This document shows positions 21,914-30,684 of a stretch of 40,366 nucleotides of DNA, one piece after another. Location of the stretch: the NCBI GenBank assembly GCA_934204655.1, contig CAKPZJ010000027.1:1-40366 (forward strand), in the 5' to 3' direction. Every line of letters begins with the position of its first letter. The first letter of the stretch is position 1. Under the pieces are notes generated by a model, which ran no database searches, had not been told where the DNA came from, and worked only from the letters and a program-made list of their open reading frames with translations. This DNA comes from an uncultured Prevotella sp. Its GTDB lineage: Bacteria > Bacteroidota > Bacteroidia > Bacteroidales > Bacteroidaceae. The translations under genes and the position numbers were made by a program.

Positions 21914-24900
21914 ATGTTTCAGAAACTCATAGACTACTCGATACACCACAAGCTCGTGGTGGGCGTGCTGACCCTCGCCCTGATGGTATGGGGCGTCTGG
22001 TCGCTGGCCAACCTGCCCTTTGATTCTACCCCCGACATTACCAACAACCAGGTGCAGGTCATCACCCAGGCCCCGGCCCTGGGCGCACAGGAGGTAGAAC
22101 AGTATATCACCACCCCGATAGAGATGGCGCTGGCCAACATACCCCGCCTGACTGAGCGGCGCAGCATCTCGCGCAGCGGACTGTCTGTTATCACGCTGGT
22201 GTTTGACGATGGAGCCGACATATACTGGGCCCGCTCGCAGGTGAGCCAGATGCTCGGCGAGGCAGTGGCCGACCTGCCCCAGAATACCACCACGGAGATG
22301 GGGCCCATAGCCACGGGCCTGGGCGAGATATACCACTACACCGTGCGGGCCAAGCCCGGCTACGAGAACCGCTACTCGCTGGCCGACCTGCGTACCATCC
22401 AGGACTGGATAGTGCGCAAGCAGCTCTCGGGCACACCCGGCGTGGCCGAGGTGAGTGGCTGGGGCGGCTACGTCAAGCAGTACGAGGTGGCGGTGCGTAC
22501 CGACCAGCTCAACGCTAACGGCCTCACCGTGGCCGAAGTGTACGATGCCCTGCAGAAGAACAACGCCAACACCGGCGGCAGCTACATCGAGGAAAACGCC
22601 AGTCAGTACTACATACGCGGAATAGGCGTGGTGAGGTCGGTCGACGACATCGCCAACATACCCGTAAAGACCGTGGGCGGCACCCCCGTGCGCATAGGCG
22701 ACGTGGCAGTGGTTCAGCCCTGCCACGCCACCCGCTTTGGCGCCGTGACGCGTAACGGAGAGGGCGAGGTGGTGGCCGGCATAGCCATCATGCTCAAGGG
22801 CGAGAACTTCCAGCAGGTCATCCGCAACGTCAAGGCCCGCATGGCACAGATACAGAAGAGCCTGCCCGAGGGCGTGGTCATAGAGCCGTTCATAGACCGT
22901 ACCAACCTGGTAGACAGGGTCGAGAGTACCATCGCCCACAACCTCATCGAGGGCGGGCTCATCGTCATCCTGGTGCTCATCGTCTTCTTGGGCAACTATC
23001 GGGCCGGCCTGGTGGTGGCCAGTGTCATTCCCCTGAGTATGCTCTTCGCCTTTGGCATGATGCGGGCCTTCGGCGTCGACGGCAACCTGATGAGCCTGGG
23101 TGCCATAGACTTTGGTATGATAGTAGACTCGGCCGTCATCATCGTCGAGGCTGTGGTGACCCACATCAACGGCAGCCGGGCCAAGTTTCCCACCATGCGC
23201 CTGACTCAGCAGGACATGGATGCCGAGGTAAAGTACTCGGCCTCGCGTATCAGGCAGAGCGCCGCCTTTGGCGAGATAATGATTATGATAGTGTATGTGC
23301 CGCTGATGACCCTGACGGGTATCGAGGGCAAGATGTTCCGCCCCATGGCGCTCACCGTGTTCTTCGCCATTCTCGGCGCGTTCATCCTCTCGCTCACCTA
23401 TGTACCCATGGCCAGTTGCGTGTTCCTCAGTAAGAGGGTACACACCGCTCCCACCTTCTCGGACCGTATGATGGCCCGGCTGCAAGCCTGGTACAGACCC
23501 GTACTGGACTGGACGCTGGCGCGGTATAAGAACGTGGTGACCCTGGCAGTGACCCTGTTCAGCGTAAGTGTGGTGGCGTTCAGTTTCCTGGGCGGCGAGT
23601 TTATCCCCAGTCTGGACGAGGGCGACTTCGCAGTGGAGATGAGCATGGCCCAGGGTACCTCGCTGTCGCAGATGGTGGCCACCTGTACCAAGGCAGAGCA
23701 GTTGCTCCGCGCCAAGTACCCCGAGATACGGCAGGTGGTAAGCCGCATAGGCAGCGCCGAGATACCCACCGACCCCATGCCCGTAGAGCGGGCCGACATC
23801 ATGGTGGCCCTCAAGCCTAAGGCCCAGTGGACGTCGGCCGCCACCACCGAGCAGCTCATGGAGCAGATGGAGCAGACGCTGCAGGCCATTCCTGGCTTGG
23901 AGGCCGAGGTGTCGCAGCCCATCCAGATGCGCAACAACGAGCTGCTCACAGGTATTAAGCAGGACGTGGCCATCAAGATATTCGGCGATGACCTGGGCGT
24001 GTTGGCCCAGCAGGCTGCCCGTGTGCGCCGGCTTATCAGTGGCGTGCGGGGCGTAAGCGGGGCTTATGTCGAGGAGGTGTCGGGACTGCCCCAGATACAG
24101 GTGGCTTACGACCATAGGCGCATGGCGCAGTACGGGGTAAGCGTGGACGATGTGAACCGCGTCCTGGAAACCACTTTTGCCGGCGCGGTGTCCGGCGCGG
24201 TCTACGAGGGCGAGAAAAAGTTTGACATCGTGCTGCGCATCAATGACGCTGACCGCAACGTGGCCGCCTTGCGCAACCTGTCGGTGCCCTTGAGTGATGG
24301 CGGGTTTGTCCCCCTGTCGCAGATAGCCGACGTGGCGTACAGGCCGGCCCCTGCCCAGGTGTCGCACGAGGACGGCGCGCGCCGCATCTACGTGGGCTTC
24401 AACGTCAAGGGCCGCGATGTGCAGAGCACGGTCAAGGATATACAGCAGCTGCTTGACTCGCAGCTCCGTCTGCCCGACAGCTACTATTACAGCTACGGCG
24501 GCGAGTTCCAAAATCTTCAGAGTGCCGTGTCGCGGTTGCTGGTCGTGGTACCCGTGGCGCTCATCGTCATTCTGCTGCTGCTTTACGCTACGGTGAAGAG
24601 CGTACGCGAGTCGCTCTTCGTGTTCAGTGCCATACCGCTGGCCACCATCGGTGGCGTGTGGGCGCTGTGGTTGCGCGGCATGCCGTTCTCCATCTCGGCC
24701 GGCGTGGGCTTCATAGCCCTCTTCGGTGTCGCCGTGCTCAACGGCATCGTGCTCATAGGCCAGATGAACCAGATGGCGCGCGATGGGGTGACCGACATTC
24801 ACCGCCGCATCGTGGACAGCTGTATGCTGCGGTTGCGCCCTGTGCTGATGACGGCCCTCGTGGCGTCTATGGGATTTCTTCCTATGGCGCTCTCGCAGGG

Positions 24901-25018
24901 CGATGGTGCCGAGGTGCAGCGTCCGCTGGCCACGGTGGTTATCGGCGGTCTTGTCACGTCGACCCTGCTCACGCTGTTGGTGCTGCCGGCCGTCTACAAG
25001 ATGTTTACCCACCGGTAG
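21914..25018 (+). CDS. Heavy-metal RND efflux pump (CzcA/CusA family)
   Basis: The 1034-residue inner-membrane transporter couples proton entry to metal export. The ATG at 21914 gives MFQKLIDYSIHHKLVVGVLTLALMVWG, the usual first transmembrane helix; upstream in-frame ATGs lie inside the adaptor gene. Two halves each have a large periplasmic loop and six helices. The proton-relay motif of the heavy-metal subclass is visible in helix 4, GAIDFGMIVDSAVIIVEAVV (Asp and Glu in the membrane). Later landmarks are FLGGEFIPSLDEGDFAVEM, LLYATVKSVRESLFVF and GFIALFGVAVLNGIVLI. It starts 13 nt after the adaptor stop. Full family length; metal specificity not assignable by eye. Confidence 0.95.
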   Translation: MFQKLIDYSIHHKLVVGVLTLALMVWGVWSLANLPFDSTPDITNNQVQVITQAPALGAQEVEQYITTPIEMALANIPRLTERRSISRSGLSVITLVFDDGADIYWARSQVSQMLGEAVADLPQNTTTEMGPIATGLGEIYHYTVRAKPGYENRYSLADLRTIQDWIVRKQLSGTPGVAEVSGWGGYVKQYEVAVRTDQLNANGLTVAEVYDALQKNNANTGGSYIEENASQYYIRGIGVVRSVDDIANIPVKTVGGTPVRIGDVAVVQPCHATRFGAVTRNGEGEVVAGIAIMLKGENFQQVIRNVKARMAQIQKSLPEGVVIEPFIDRTNLVDRVESTIAHNLIEGGLIVILVLIVFLGNYRAGLVVASVIPLSMLFAFGMMRAFGVDGNLMSLGAIDFGMIVDSAVIIVEAVVTHINGSRAKFPTMRLTQQDMDAEVKYSASRIRQSAAFGEIMIMIVYVPLMTLTGIEGKMFRPMALTVFFAILGAFILSLTYVPMASCVFLSKRVHTAPTFSDRMMARLQAWYRPVLDWTLARYKNVVTLAVTLFSVSVVAFSFLGGEFIPSLDEGDFAVEMSMAQGTSLSQMVATCTKAEQLLRAKYPEIRQVVSRIGSAEIPTDPMPVERADIMVALKPKAQWTSAATTEQLMEQMEQTLQAIPGLEAEVSQPIQMRNNELLTGIKQDVAIKIFGDDLGVLAQQAARVRRLISGVRGVSGAYVEEVSGLPQIQVAYDHRRMAQYGVSVDDVNRVLETTFAGAVSGAVYEGEKKFDIVLRINDADRNVAALRNLSVPLSDGGFVPLSQIADVAYRPAPAQVSHEDGARRIYVGFNVKGRDVQSTVKDIQQLLDSQLRLPDSYYYSYGGEFQNLQSAVSRLLVVVPVALIVILLLLYATVKSVRESLFVFSAIPLATIGGVWALWLRGMPFSISAGVGFIALFGVAVLNGIVLIGQMNQMARDGVTDIHRRIVDSCMLRLRPVLMTALVASMGFLPMALSQGDGAEVQRPLATVVIGGLVTSTLLTLLVLPAVYKMFTHR

Positions 25019-25096
25019 GGGCGCGTCTCTGCCCAGGCTGTCGTGGTGGCTGTCTGGGCGGAGGCACTTGGTATGATATAGGATAATATATATATA

Positions 25097-26353
25097 ATGA
25101 GAAAGAGAAACTACGTATTAGCAGCAGCGGTGCTGGCTCTGGCCGCGACGGCTGCTACCGCCCAGGGGCAGGACGCTGCCCGGCGGCTTACACTGAAGCA
25201 ATGTATGGATAGGGCCCTGGCGGCCAACTATGGTGTCCAGGCGGCTAACAAGAGTATAGAACGGGCCCGCGCCATGCAGGGCACGGCCTGGGACATAGAC
25301 AAGACCGACGTAACGCTGGGCCAGGACCCCACGGCAGGCGGCAGTCCGGACAACGCGCTTACCTTTAGTCAGTCGATAGAGTTCCCCACGGTCTACGCAG
25401 CCCGCCATCGCCAGCTCAAGGCCGAGACCCAGGCCGAGCGGAGCCGTGCCGACGTGGTGCGGGCACAGCTCCGTGCCGATGTAGCGGCTGCCTACTATCA
25501 GTTGGCTTATCAGGCTGAGTGTGTGCGCCTGCTCCAGCGTCAGGACAGTCTGCTCGACCAGTGCAACCGCCATACTGCCAAGTTGCACGAGGCCGGTGCC
25601 ACCCACCGCATGGAGCAGCTGCTGGCCGAGAAGGCGTATCGGGAGAACCAGTTGGAACTGCAGACGGCACGGGGCGAACTGTCTACGCTGCAGTTGCAGC
25701 TCAGCACCCTGCTCAACACCACCGAGGCTGTCATGCCGGCCGAGACGGGGCTGCAGGCGCTCAGCGTGCCTTACACGGCGTACGGGTTTGCGCAGACGGC
25801 AGAGGGCCGCTATGCTCAGGACAAGCTTACGGCGGCCGAGCGGGCCGTCGCGGTGGCCAAGAACGGGTACGCGCCTACACTCTCGGTGGCCCTGCGCCAG
25901 CAGTTGGTCATCGGCTCGTGGAACCCGTACAACGCTGACCGCTCAAGGTTCGACGCGGGCAACTTCATGGGCTTCGAGGTAGGCGTGGGGGTGCCCCTCT
26001 TCTACGGGGCCACTAAGGCCCGGGTCAAGGCGGCCAAGAAGGACCGCGAGATAGCCGAGTTAGAGATGAACCAGAGTCGGCAGCAGGGCCAGCAGGAGTA
26101 TGCCGCCTGCCAGAACCGGCTGCGGATAGCTGCCGAGCGGATGCGTTTCTATGAGGGCGATGCCATGAAGCGCGTAGCCGAGATGGGCACGCTGAGCAAG
26201 GCTGAGTACGACAATGGTGAGATGACTTATACGGAGTATGTCAACGTGCTTCAGGAGAATGTCAACACCTGCCTGAAGCGCGCCGCGGCCATCAACGACT
26301 ACAACCAGGCCGTGATAGCCTTGGAGCGCATACTGGGCAAGGTGGGCGAGTAA
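25097..26353 (+). CDS. Outer-membrane efflux channel of the metal RND pump (TolC/CzcC-like)
   Basis: The 418-residue protein has a signal peptide (VLAAAVLALAATAATAQG) followed by two outer-membrane efflux repeats dominated by long coiled helices rich in Ala, Gln and Glu (about 70-215 and 240-415). LTLKQCMDRALAANYGVQAANKSIERA is a typical start of this family. It should form the trimeric tunnel that completes the export path. It lies 78 nt after the pump gene, and its ATG follows an AT-only leader (ATATATATATAATG). A 14-bp hairpin closes the operon. Confidence 0.9.
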   Translation: MRKRNYVLAAAVLALAATAATAQGQDAARRLTLKQCMDRALAANYGVQAANKSIERARAMQGTAWDIDKTDVTLGQDPTAGGSPDNALTFSQSIEFPTVYAARHRQLKAETQAERSRADVVRAQLRADVAAAYYQLAYQAECVRLLQRQDSLLDQCNRHTAKLHEAGATHRMEQLLAEKAYRENQLELQTARGELSTLQLQLSTLLNTTEAVMPAETGLQALSVPYTAYGFAQTAEGRYAQDKLTAAERAVAVAKNGYAPTLSVALRQQLVIGSWNPYNADRSRFDAGNFMGFEVGVGVPLFYGATKARVKAAKKDREIAELEMNQSRQQGQQEYAACQNRLRIAAERMRFYEGDAMKRVAEMGTLSKAEYDNGEMTYTEYVNVLQENVNTCLKRAAAINDYNQAVIALERILGKVGE

Positions 26354-26372
26354 GCCATCGCCCCTAACGCAG

Positions 26373-26416
26373 AGGGTGGACAGCAGTCCCGATGGTATCG
26401 GTCTGCTGTCCACCCT
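26373..26416. terminator. Bidirectional terminator between efflux operon and acyltransferase
   Basis: AGGGTGGACAGCAG (26373-26386) and CTGCTGTCCACCCT (26403-26416) are perfectly complementary, with a further CCGAT/ATCGG stem inside. It is placed between two convergent genes and could end both transcripts. Confidence 0.8.
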
Positions 26417-26443
26417 TGTCGTTGGTATCTGTATGGTGGTGGC

Positions 26444-27535
26444 CTAACAGCCTACCACCCACTTGCTGCCCGGGATGAACGAGATGAGCTTGGTAGTGAC
26501 ATAGCTGGTAACATAGGTGGTTACGGCTATGGCCGGGATGGCTGCCACGGTGGGCAGGGCGAGGGTGTTCTTATACACGCCTACCCACAGGCCCAGCCAG
26601 AAGATGTGCATCAGGTACATGCCGAAACTCATCTTCGACACATCGGTTATCAACTTACACGGCTTGGTGATGCAGGTAAACAGGATGAAGGTTCCGGCGG
26701 TGAATATGACGCAGTTGATGGTACAGAAGGCCCATCCTATCTCCAAGACGGGGGTGGGGTGGTTTACCCCGGGCGTGGCCTGTACGTAGAAGCTCAGTAT
26801 GGTGAGCGCCGCGCCTATCACCATTCCTAAGCTACCTATCGCCAGTCGCTTGGAGCGGCCCCAGGTAAGATGGGTGCGTATGTAGTGAGCCATAACGAGG
26901 TACCCCAGATAGCCAGAGAAGTACCACAGCATGTGATACTCGTTCCAGAAACACTGGCCCCATACCTCGCCGAACCAGCGGTTTATATATGGCATGCAGG
27001 TAGACAGCGCGAAGAGTGCAATGAACCATTGCTCCTCGCGCTTAGTGGCTCGGGCCAGCCAGGGAGATATGAAGGGGATGAAAAGGTACAGGCTGAAGAG
27101 CGGGTACATAAACCAGAAGTGGCCCGCCAGGGTGGGGAAGTTGAGCAAGATACGCGACAGGTCTCTCAAGGACGTGGCGCTGTCTATGCCGCCCCACAGC
27201 AGCGGCAGGGTGGAGTACAATATCATGAAGGTGAAGAACGGGGGAAGTATGCGGAGTGCCCGCTTGCGGTAAAACTGCCACGTGGTGACGCCCTCTTTCA
27301 TCGGGGCTAACAGGAAGGCCGACACGATGATGAACAAGGGTACCGATATGCGCGAGAAGCCATCGTAGAGCGACACCCAGAGGCGGTCGGTGTTGTTGGC
27401 GAGAAACGACTCGGGTCCCGCCATGTCAGTGGAACCGGCCGCGCCATAGAAATTCTCACTCGCGTGTACCAGCATCACTAAGAAGCAGGCTACCACGCGG
27501 ATATAGTCCAGGAATACAATGCGTTGTTGTTTCAT
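26444..27535 (-). CDS. Acyltransferase family 3 membrane protein
   Basis: The 363-residue integral membrane protein has about ten hydrophobic helices and belongs to the acyltransferase-3 (OafA/YrhL-like) family, which transfers acyl groups such as acetyl to surface glycans. Supporting features are the N-terminal IVFLDYIRVVACFLVMLVHASE with the conserved Arg and His, and FIIVSAFLLAPMKEG followed by FYRKRALRILPPFF. The C-terminal helix pair ends in a basic stretch. It is monocistronic; a promoter-bearing repeat (27629-27660) lies about 95 nt upstream. The acceptor is unknown; surface polysaccharide is a guess from the family. Confidence 0.9.
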   Translation of the reverse strand: MKQQRIVFLDYIRVVACFLVMLVHASENFYGAAGSTDMAGPESFLANNTDRLWVSLYDGFSRISVPLFIIVSAFLLAPMKEGVTTWQFYRKRALRILPPFFTFMILYSTLPLLWGGIDSATSLRDLSRILLNFPTLAGHFWFMYPLFSLYLFIPFISPWLARATKREEQWFIALFALSTCMPYINRWFGEVWGQCFWNEYHMLWYFSGYLGYLVMAHYIRTHLTWGRSKRLAIGSLGMVIGAALTILSFYVQATPGVNHPTPVLEIGWAFCTINCVIFTAGTFILFTCITKPCKLITDVSKMSFGMYLMHIFWLGLWVGVYKNTLALPTVAAIPAIAVTTYVTSYVTTKLISFIPGSKWVVGC

Positions 27536-27628
27536 TATGATTTGGTTTAGTGGTTATCAATCAGCTTTAAAGTAGCTCGTAGGCGGCAGGCTGTGGTATC
27601 GGGGCGTCGGGCGATGGTTGCCCGGGTT

Positions 27629-27660
27629 GCCCGAGGTGCCGCCTATTTTCTGCAAAGATA
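27629..27660 (-). promoter_or_regulatory. Promoter-bearing repeat, copy 3 (acyltransferase promoter)
   Basis: These 32 bases match 8050-8081 with two differences. On the minus strand they begin with a TATCTTTG -7 box (27653-27660) and run into the same GGCGGCACCTCGGGC start of transcript. No TTTG lies at -33. The location before a minus-strand gene is the same as for copies 1 and 2. Confidence 0.6.
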
Positions 27661-27826
27661 CGGAAAAGAAACAAGAACCACCGCGGAAACTCCTGAAAAA
27701 ATGACGGCGAGCGAGCGCTGTTTTAACTGCTATGGGCAGGGCGATGGTGGCTCTGATGTGGGCATTATCTGTAAAAAAGGTATGAAAAAACTTGGGGTGG
27801 GTATTGGTTGTAGTCGCCATTTGTCG

Positions 27827-27834
27827 TAACTTTG
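27827..27834 (+). promoter_or_regulatory. -7 box of the flavodoxin-like reductase gene
   Basis: TAACTTTG matches the -7 consensus; ATTG at 27803-27806 is a near -33 element 20 nt upstream. The predicted start is about 45 nt before the ATG. Confidence 0.6.
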
Positions 27835-27886
27835 TAGCTGTCGGGGCATGTAGTCCCGGCCATAGTCTAAACAATAATAAAACATC

Positions 27887-28423
27887 ATGAGTAAAGTATT
27901 GGTAATATCTACGAGCCTGCGCGCTAATAGCAATAGCGACGTGCTGGCCGACGAGTTTGCCCGTGGCGCCAGGGAGGCTTGCCACGAGGTAAAACAGATA
28001 ACCCTGAAGGATAAGCAGATGGCCTTCTGCCGTGGCTGTCTGGCTTGTGGCAAGTTGGGACGCTGCGTTATCCAGGACGATGCCTCTGCTATAGCAGCCG
28101 CTATGCACGACGCCGATGTTATATGCTTCGCTACACCTATTTATTATTATGAGATGAGTGGCCAGATGAAGACCCTGCTGGACCGTAGTAACTCGCTCTT
28201 CTACTCTGATTATCATTTCCACGACATCTACCTGCTCACCACGGCGGCTGAGGATGGCCCTTCTGTGCCCGAGCGTGCAGAGAGCGGACTGGGTGGCTGG
28301 ATAGCCTGCTATGCGCATGCCCGTCTGGCTGGTACCGTCTTCGCCGGAGGCGTGCAGGACGGCGGCGAGATAGCTGGTCACGAGGCGTTGGCCCGTGCTT
28401 ATGAGATGGGTAAGCAGGTGTAG
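27887..28423 (+). CDS. Flavodoxin-like NAD(P)H-dependent FMN reductase family protein
   Basis: The 178-residue cytosolic flavoprotein has the start KVLVISTSLRANSNSDVLADEF, in which the S-x-R-x-x-S-N-S segment binds FMN phosphate, and ICFATPIYYYEMSGQMKTLLDR, the hallmark of this reductase family. A Cys cluster CRGCLACGKLGRC (about 47-59) is characteristic of the iron-sulfur-flavoprotein-related subgroup, though a full cluster motif is not complete. It probably reduces FMN, quinones or related substrates with NAD(P)H. It is a single gene with its own promoter and a terminal hairpin. Confidence 0.88.
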   Translation: MSKVLVISTSLRANSNSDVLADEFARGAREACHEVKQITLKDKQMAFCRGCLACGKLGRCVIQDDASAIAAAMHDADVICFATPIYYYEMSGQMKTLLDRSNSLFYSDYHFHDIYLLTTAAEDGPSVPERAESGLGGWIACYAHARLAGTVFAGGVQDGGEIAGHEALARAYEMGKQV

Positions 28424-28440
28424 CCATCCTGTTTCAAGGG

Positions 28441-28466
28441 GCGGCCTTCTGTATTCCAAAGGCCGC
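28441..28466 (+). terminator. Hairpin after the flavodoxin-like reductase gene
   Basis: GCGGCCTT (28441-28448) pairs with AAGGCCGC (28459-28466) 18 nt past the stop codon. The following sequence is only mildly T-rich. Confidence 0.55.
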
Positions 28467-28494
28467 TCCCTGTTTCCTAAAGACCAGTCTTTAG

Positions 28495-28578
28495 CTTTCT
28501 AAAGGTGGCTCCCAGTGCGCTAAAGATAGCTCCCAGCACGCTAAAGGTAGCTTCCTGCATCTCAAAGGTCGGTTTCGC
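28495..28578 (-). repeat. Intergenic repeat family, copy B (four 21-nt units, inverted)
   Basis: Four consecutive 21-nt units lie at 28495-28515, 28516-28536, 28537-28557 and 28558-28578. The plus-strand consensus is close to CNNNCTAAAGRTRGCTCCCAG, the reverse complement of the units in copies A and C. AAAGACCAGTCTTT, a near-palindrome related to the end module of copy A, sits beside them at 28480-28493. The conserved 40-nt block of copies A and C is not recognisable here. Confidence 0.75.
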
Positions 28579-28664
28579 GTGTCGCCGCCATGGTCACGCA
28601 GGTCACCGCGATGGCTCCGGAAGTTAAAAAAACGTAAATATTTGCTCTTGCGACCCCTGCGCAC

Positions 28665-28695
28665 ATTGCCGGTATAAAAATAATGTGTACTTTTG
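28665..28695 (+). promoter_or_regulatory. Promoter of the rplM-rpsI-rpsB-tsf cluster
   Basis: ATTG (28665-28668), 19 nt, then TACTTTTG (28688-28695) match the Bacteroidetes consensus except one -33 base. The predicted leader is about 140 nt. Confidence 0.7.
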
Positions 28696-28840
28696 CACGC
28701 CGATTATTTCGGGGACACACTTAGAGTCCCCCGTGTCGCCGTGTTAATAGTGGCGCTTTTGGCCGAGCGTCATGGTTAGTGAATCTGTGGCACATCAAGA
28801 GAAATAAAAACGTTTTTTAGTAGTAAAATTAAATTTTAAA
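28696..28840 (+). other. Structured 5' leader of rplM
   Basis: The leader contains hairpins GGGGAC/GTCCCC (28711-28716 with 28726-28731) and CGCC/GGCG (28737-28740 with 28752-28755), then an A/T-rich stretch up to the ATG. Ribosomal protein operons are often controlled by such leaders; no known class is assigned. Confidence 0.4.
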
Positions 28841-29302
28841 ATGAACACTTTAAGTTACAAGACTATTTCCGTTAACAAGGAAACAGCTACCAAGGAGTGG
28901 GTCGTAGTAGACGCTACCGACCAGATTGTAGGTCGTCTTTGCTCTAAAGTAGCAAAGCTGCTCCGCGGAAAGTACAAGCCCAACTTCACTCCTCATGTGG
29001 ACTGCGGTGACAACGTCATTATCATCAACGCCGCTAAGGTTCGCTTCACTGGTAAGAAGGAGACTGACAAGGTTTACACCCGTTATACTGGTTATCCCGG
29101 TGGCCAGCGCTTTAATACACCTGCCGAGCTCCGTACTCGCAAGAACGGTGTCGACAAGATGGTTCGCCACGCTGTTAAGGGTATGCTCCCTAAGGGCCCC
29201 CTTGGTCGCTCGCTCATGGATAACCTCTACGTGTACGAGGGAACTGAGCACAAGCACGAGGCTCAGAAGCCAAAGTCAATCGATATTAACCAGTATAAAT
29301 AA
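28841..29302 (+). CDS. rplM: 50S ribosomal protein L13
   Basis: The 153-residue protein is L13, an early-assembly protein of the large subunit. Diagnostic segments are WVVVDATDQIVGRLCSKVAKLLRGK near the N-terminus, then DNVIIINAAKVRFTGKKETDK and VKGMLPKGPLGRSLMDNLYVYEGTEHKH. rpsI follows after 11 nt; L13-S9 pairing is nearly universal in bacteria. Full length; the ATG follows an A/T-rich leader. Confidence 0.98.
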   Translation: MNTLSYKTISVNKETATKEWVVVDATDQIVGRLCSKVAKLLRGKYKPNFTPHVDCGDNVIIINAAKVRFTGKKETDKVYTRYTGYPGGQRFNTPAELRTRKNGVDKMVRHAVKGMLPKGPLGRSLMDNLYVYEGTEHKHEAQKPKSIDINQYK

Positions 29303-29313
29303 TAGGAACAAAG

Positions 29314-29700
29314 ATGGAAATGATTAATGCTATCGGTCGCCGTAAGAGCGCTGTCGCTCGTGTTTACCTTACTGAGGGTACCGGCAAGATCACAATCAAT
29401 AAGAAAGATTTGAAGGACTTCTTCCCATCAGCTATCCTTCAGTATGTGGTTAAGCAGCCACTGGCACTCCTGGAAGTTGCTGAGAAGTATGATATAAAGG
29501 CTAACCTTGATGGTGGTGGCTTCACCGGCCAGAGCCAGGCTCTGCGCCTCGCCATTGCCCGCGCCCTCGTGAAGATTAATGCCGAGGACAAGAAGGCTCT
29601 CAAGGACCAGGGCTTCCTCACACGCGACTCTCGTGCTGTTGAGCGTAAGAAGCCCGGTCAGCCCAAGGCTCGCCGTCGCTTCCAGTTCAGTAAGCGTTAA
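29314..29700 (+). CDS. rpsI: 30S ribosomal protein S9
   Basis: The 128-residue S9 is a small-subunit protein whose extended C-terminal tail contacts the P-site tRNA anticodon region. The start NAIGRRKSAVARVYLTEGTGKITIN and the basic end KKPGQPKARRRFQFSKR, finishing in the conserved S-K-R, are diagnostic. It is transcribed directly after rplM and precedes rpsB by 115 nt. Confidence 0.98.
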   Translation: MEMINAIGRRKSAVARVYLTEGTGKITINKKDLKDFFPSAILQYVVKQPLALLEVAEKYDIKANLDGGGFTGQSQALRLAIARALVKINAEDKKALKDQGFLTRDSRAVERKKPGQPKARRRFQFSKR

Positions 29701-29710
29701 TGTACTGAGC

Positions 29711-29727
29711 AGTTTAGTATCTAAACT
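29711..29727 (+). other. Hairpin in the rpsI-rpsB intergenic leader
   Basis: AGTTTAG and CTAAACT form seven perfect pairs around TAT, 11 nt after the rpsI stop and about 90 nt before rpsB. There is no T-run, so it is more likely a processing or regulatory stem than a terminator. Confidence 0.4.
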
Positions 29728-29815
29728 CATGCGACTTGCTGCGGCAATTACCCATGGGTTGGTTCTAAGCATTATAGAATTAAAAAGAAAGTAAACAATT
29801 AAAGCAGAAAAAGAA

Positions 29816-30646
29816 ATGTCAAGAACTAATTTTGACCAGTTACTCCAGGCAGGTTGCCACTTTGGCCACCTCCGTCGCAAGTGGAATCCCGCTATGGCTC
29901 CTTATATTTTCATGGAGCGCAATGGTATTCATATTATAGACCTCAACAAGACTGTTGCTAAGATTGACGAGGCAGCAGAAGCGCTGAAGGGTATCGCCAA
30001 GTCAGGCAAGAAAATCTTGTTTGTCGCTACTAAAAAACAGGCAAAGGATATCGTAGCCGAGAAGGCTGCATCAGTTAACATGCCTTACGTTATCGAGCGT
30101 TGGCCCGGTGGTATGCTTACCAACTTCCCGACCATCCGTAAGGCTGTTAAGAAAATGGCAAACATCGATAAGCTGATGAATGACGGTACATTCGCTAACC
30201 TTTCAAAGCGTGAGTTGTTGCAGGTAACACGTCAGCGCGCCAAACTGGAGAAGAACCTGGGCTCAATAGCCGACCTGACACGCCTTCCCTCTGCCCTCTT
30301 TGTGGTAGACGTAATGAAGGAGCATATCGCCGTTAAGGAGGCACAGCGTCTGGGCATCCCCGTGTTCGCTATCGTGGATACCAACTCTGACCCCAAGCCG
30401 GTAGACTACTTGATTCCTGCCAACGACGATGCTAAGGACTCTATCGAGGTTATCCTGAACGCCTGCTGTGGTGCCATCGCCGAGGGACTGGAGGAGCGCA
30501 AGGCTGAGAAAGCCGACGAGAAAGCTGCCGCAGAGCAGGCTGAGGAAGTGGCAGAGGCTAAGCCCCGCCGCGCACGCAAGGCCCGCAAAGAGGAAGCTCC
30601 CGCTGCTGAGGCTGCAACAGAGGCTACAGCTGAAGCTGCCGAGTAA
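29816..30646 (+). CDS. rpsB: 30S ribosomal protein S2
   Basis: The 276-residue S2 is a late-assembling small-subunit protein. GCHFGHLRRKWNPAMAPYIFMERNGIHIIDL and KILFVATKKQAKDIV are diagnostic, as is VIERWPGGMLTNFPTI. The family domain ends near residue 228. The remaining tail of about 45 residues is Ala/Glu-rich with a basic block (KPRRARKARKEE), like the tail of L17 in this window. tsf follows after 38 nt, the usual S2-EF-Ts pairing. Confidence 0.98.
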   Translation: MSRTNFDQLLQAGCHFGHLRRKWNPAMAPYIFMERNGIHIIDLNKTVAKIDEAAEALKGIAKSGKKILFVATKKQAKDIVAEKAASVNMPYVIERWPGGMLTNFPTIRKAVKKMANIDKLMNDGTFANLSKRELLQVTRQRAKLEKNLGSIADLTRLPSALFVVDVMKEHIAVKEAQRLGIPVFAIVDTNSDPKPVDYLIPANDDAKDSIEVILNACCGAIAEGLEERKAEKADEKAAAEQAEEVAEAKPRRARKARKEEAPAAEAATEATAEAAE

Positions 30647-30684
30647 TCAATCGATATAACAAACAATAGATATTAATAATAGTT

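Noticed and set aside
20683..21915. 410-residue minus-strand frame opposite the efflux adaptor
   Set aside because: Mirrors the adaptor codons and lacks a plausible start or family motif.
21869..25012. 1047-residue open frame on the minus strand opposite the RND pump
   Set aside because: It is antisense to a clearly conserved CzcA/CusA gene. The predicted protein is His/Gly/Arg-rich low-complexity sequence, a by-product of GC-rich codon use.
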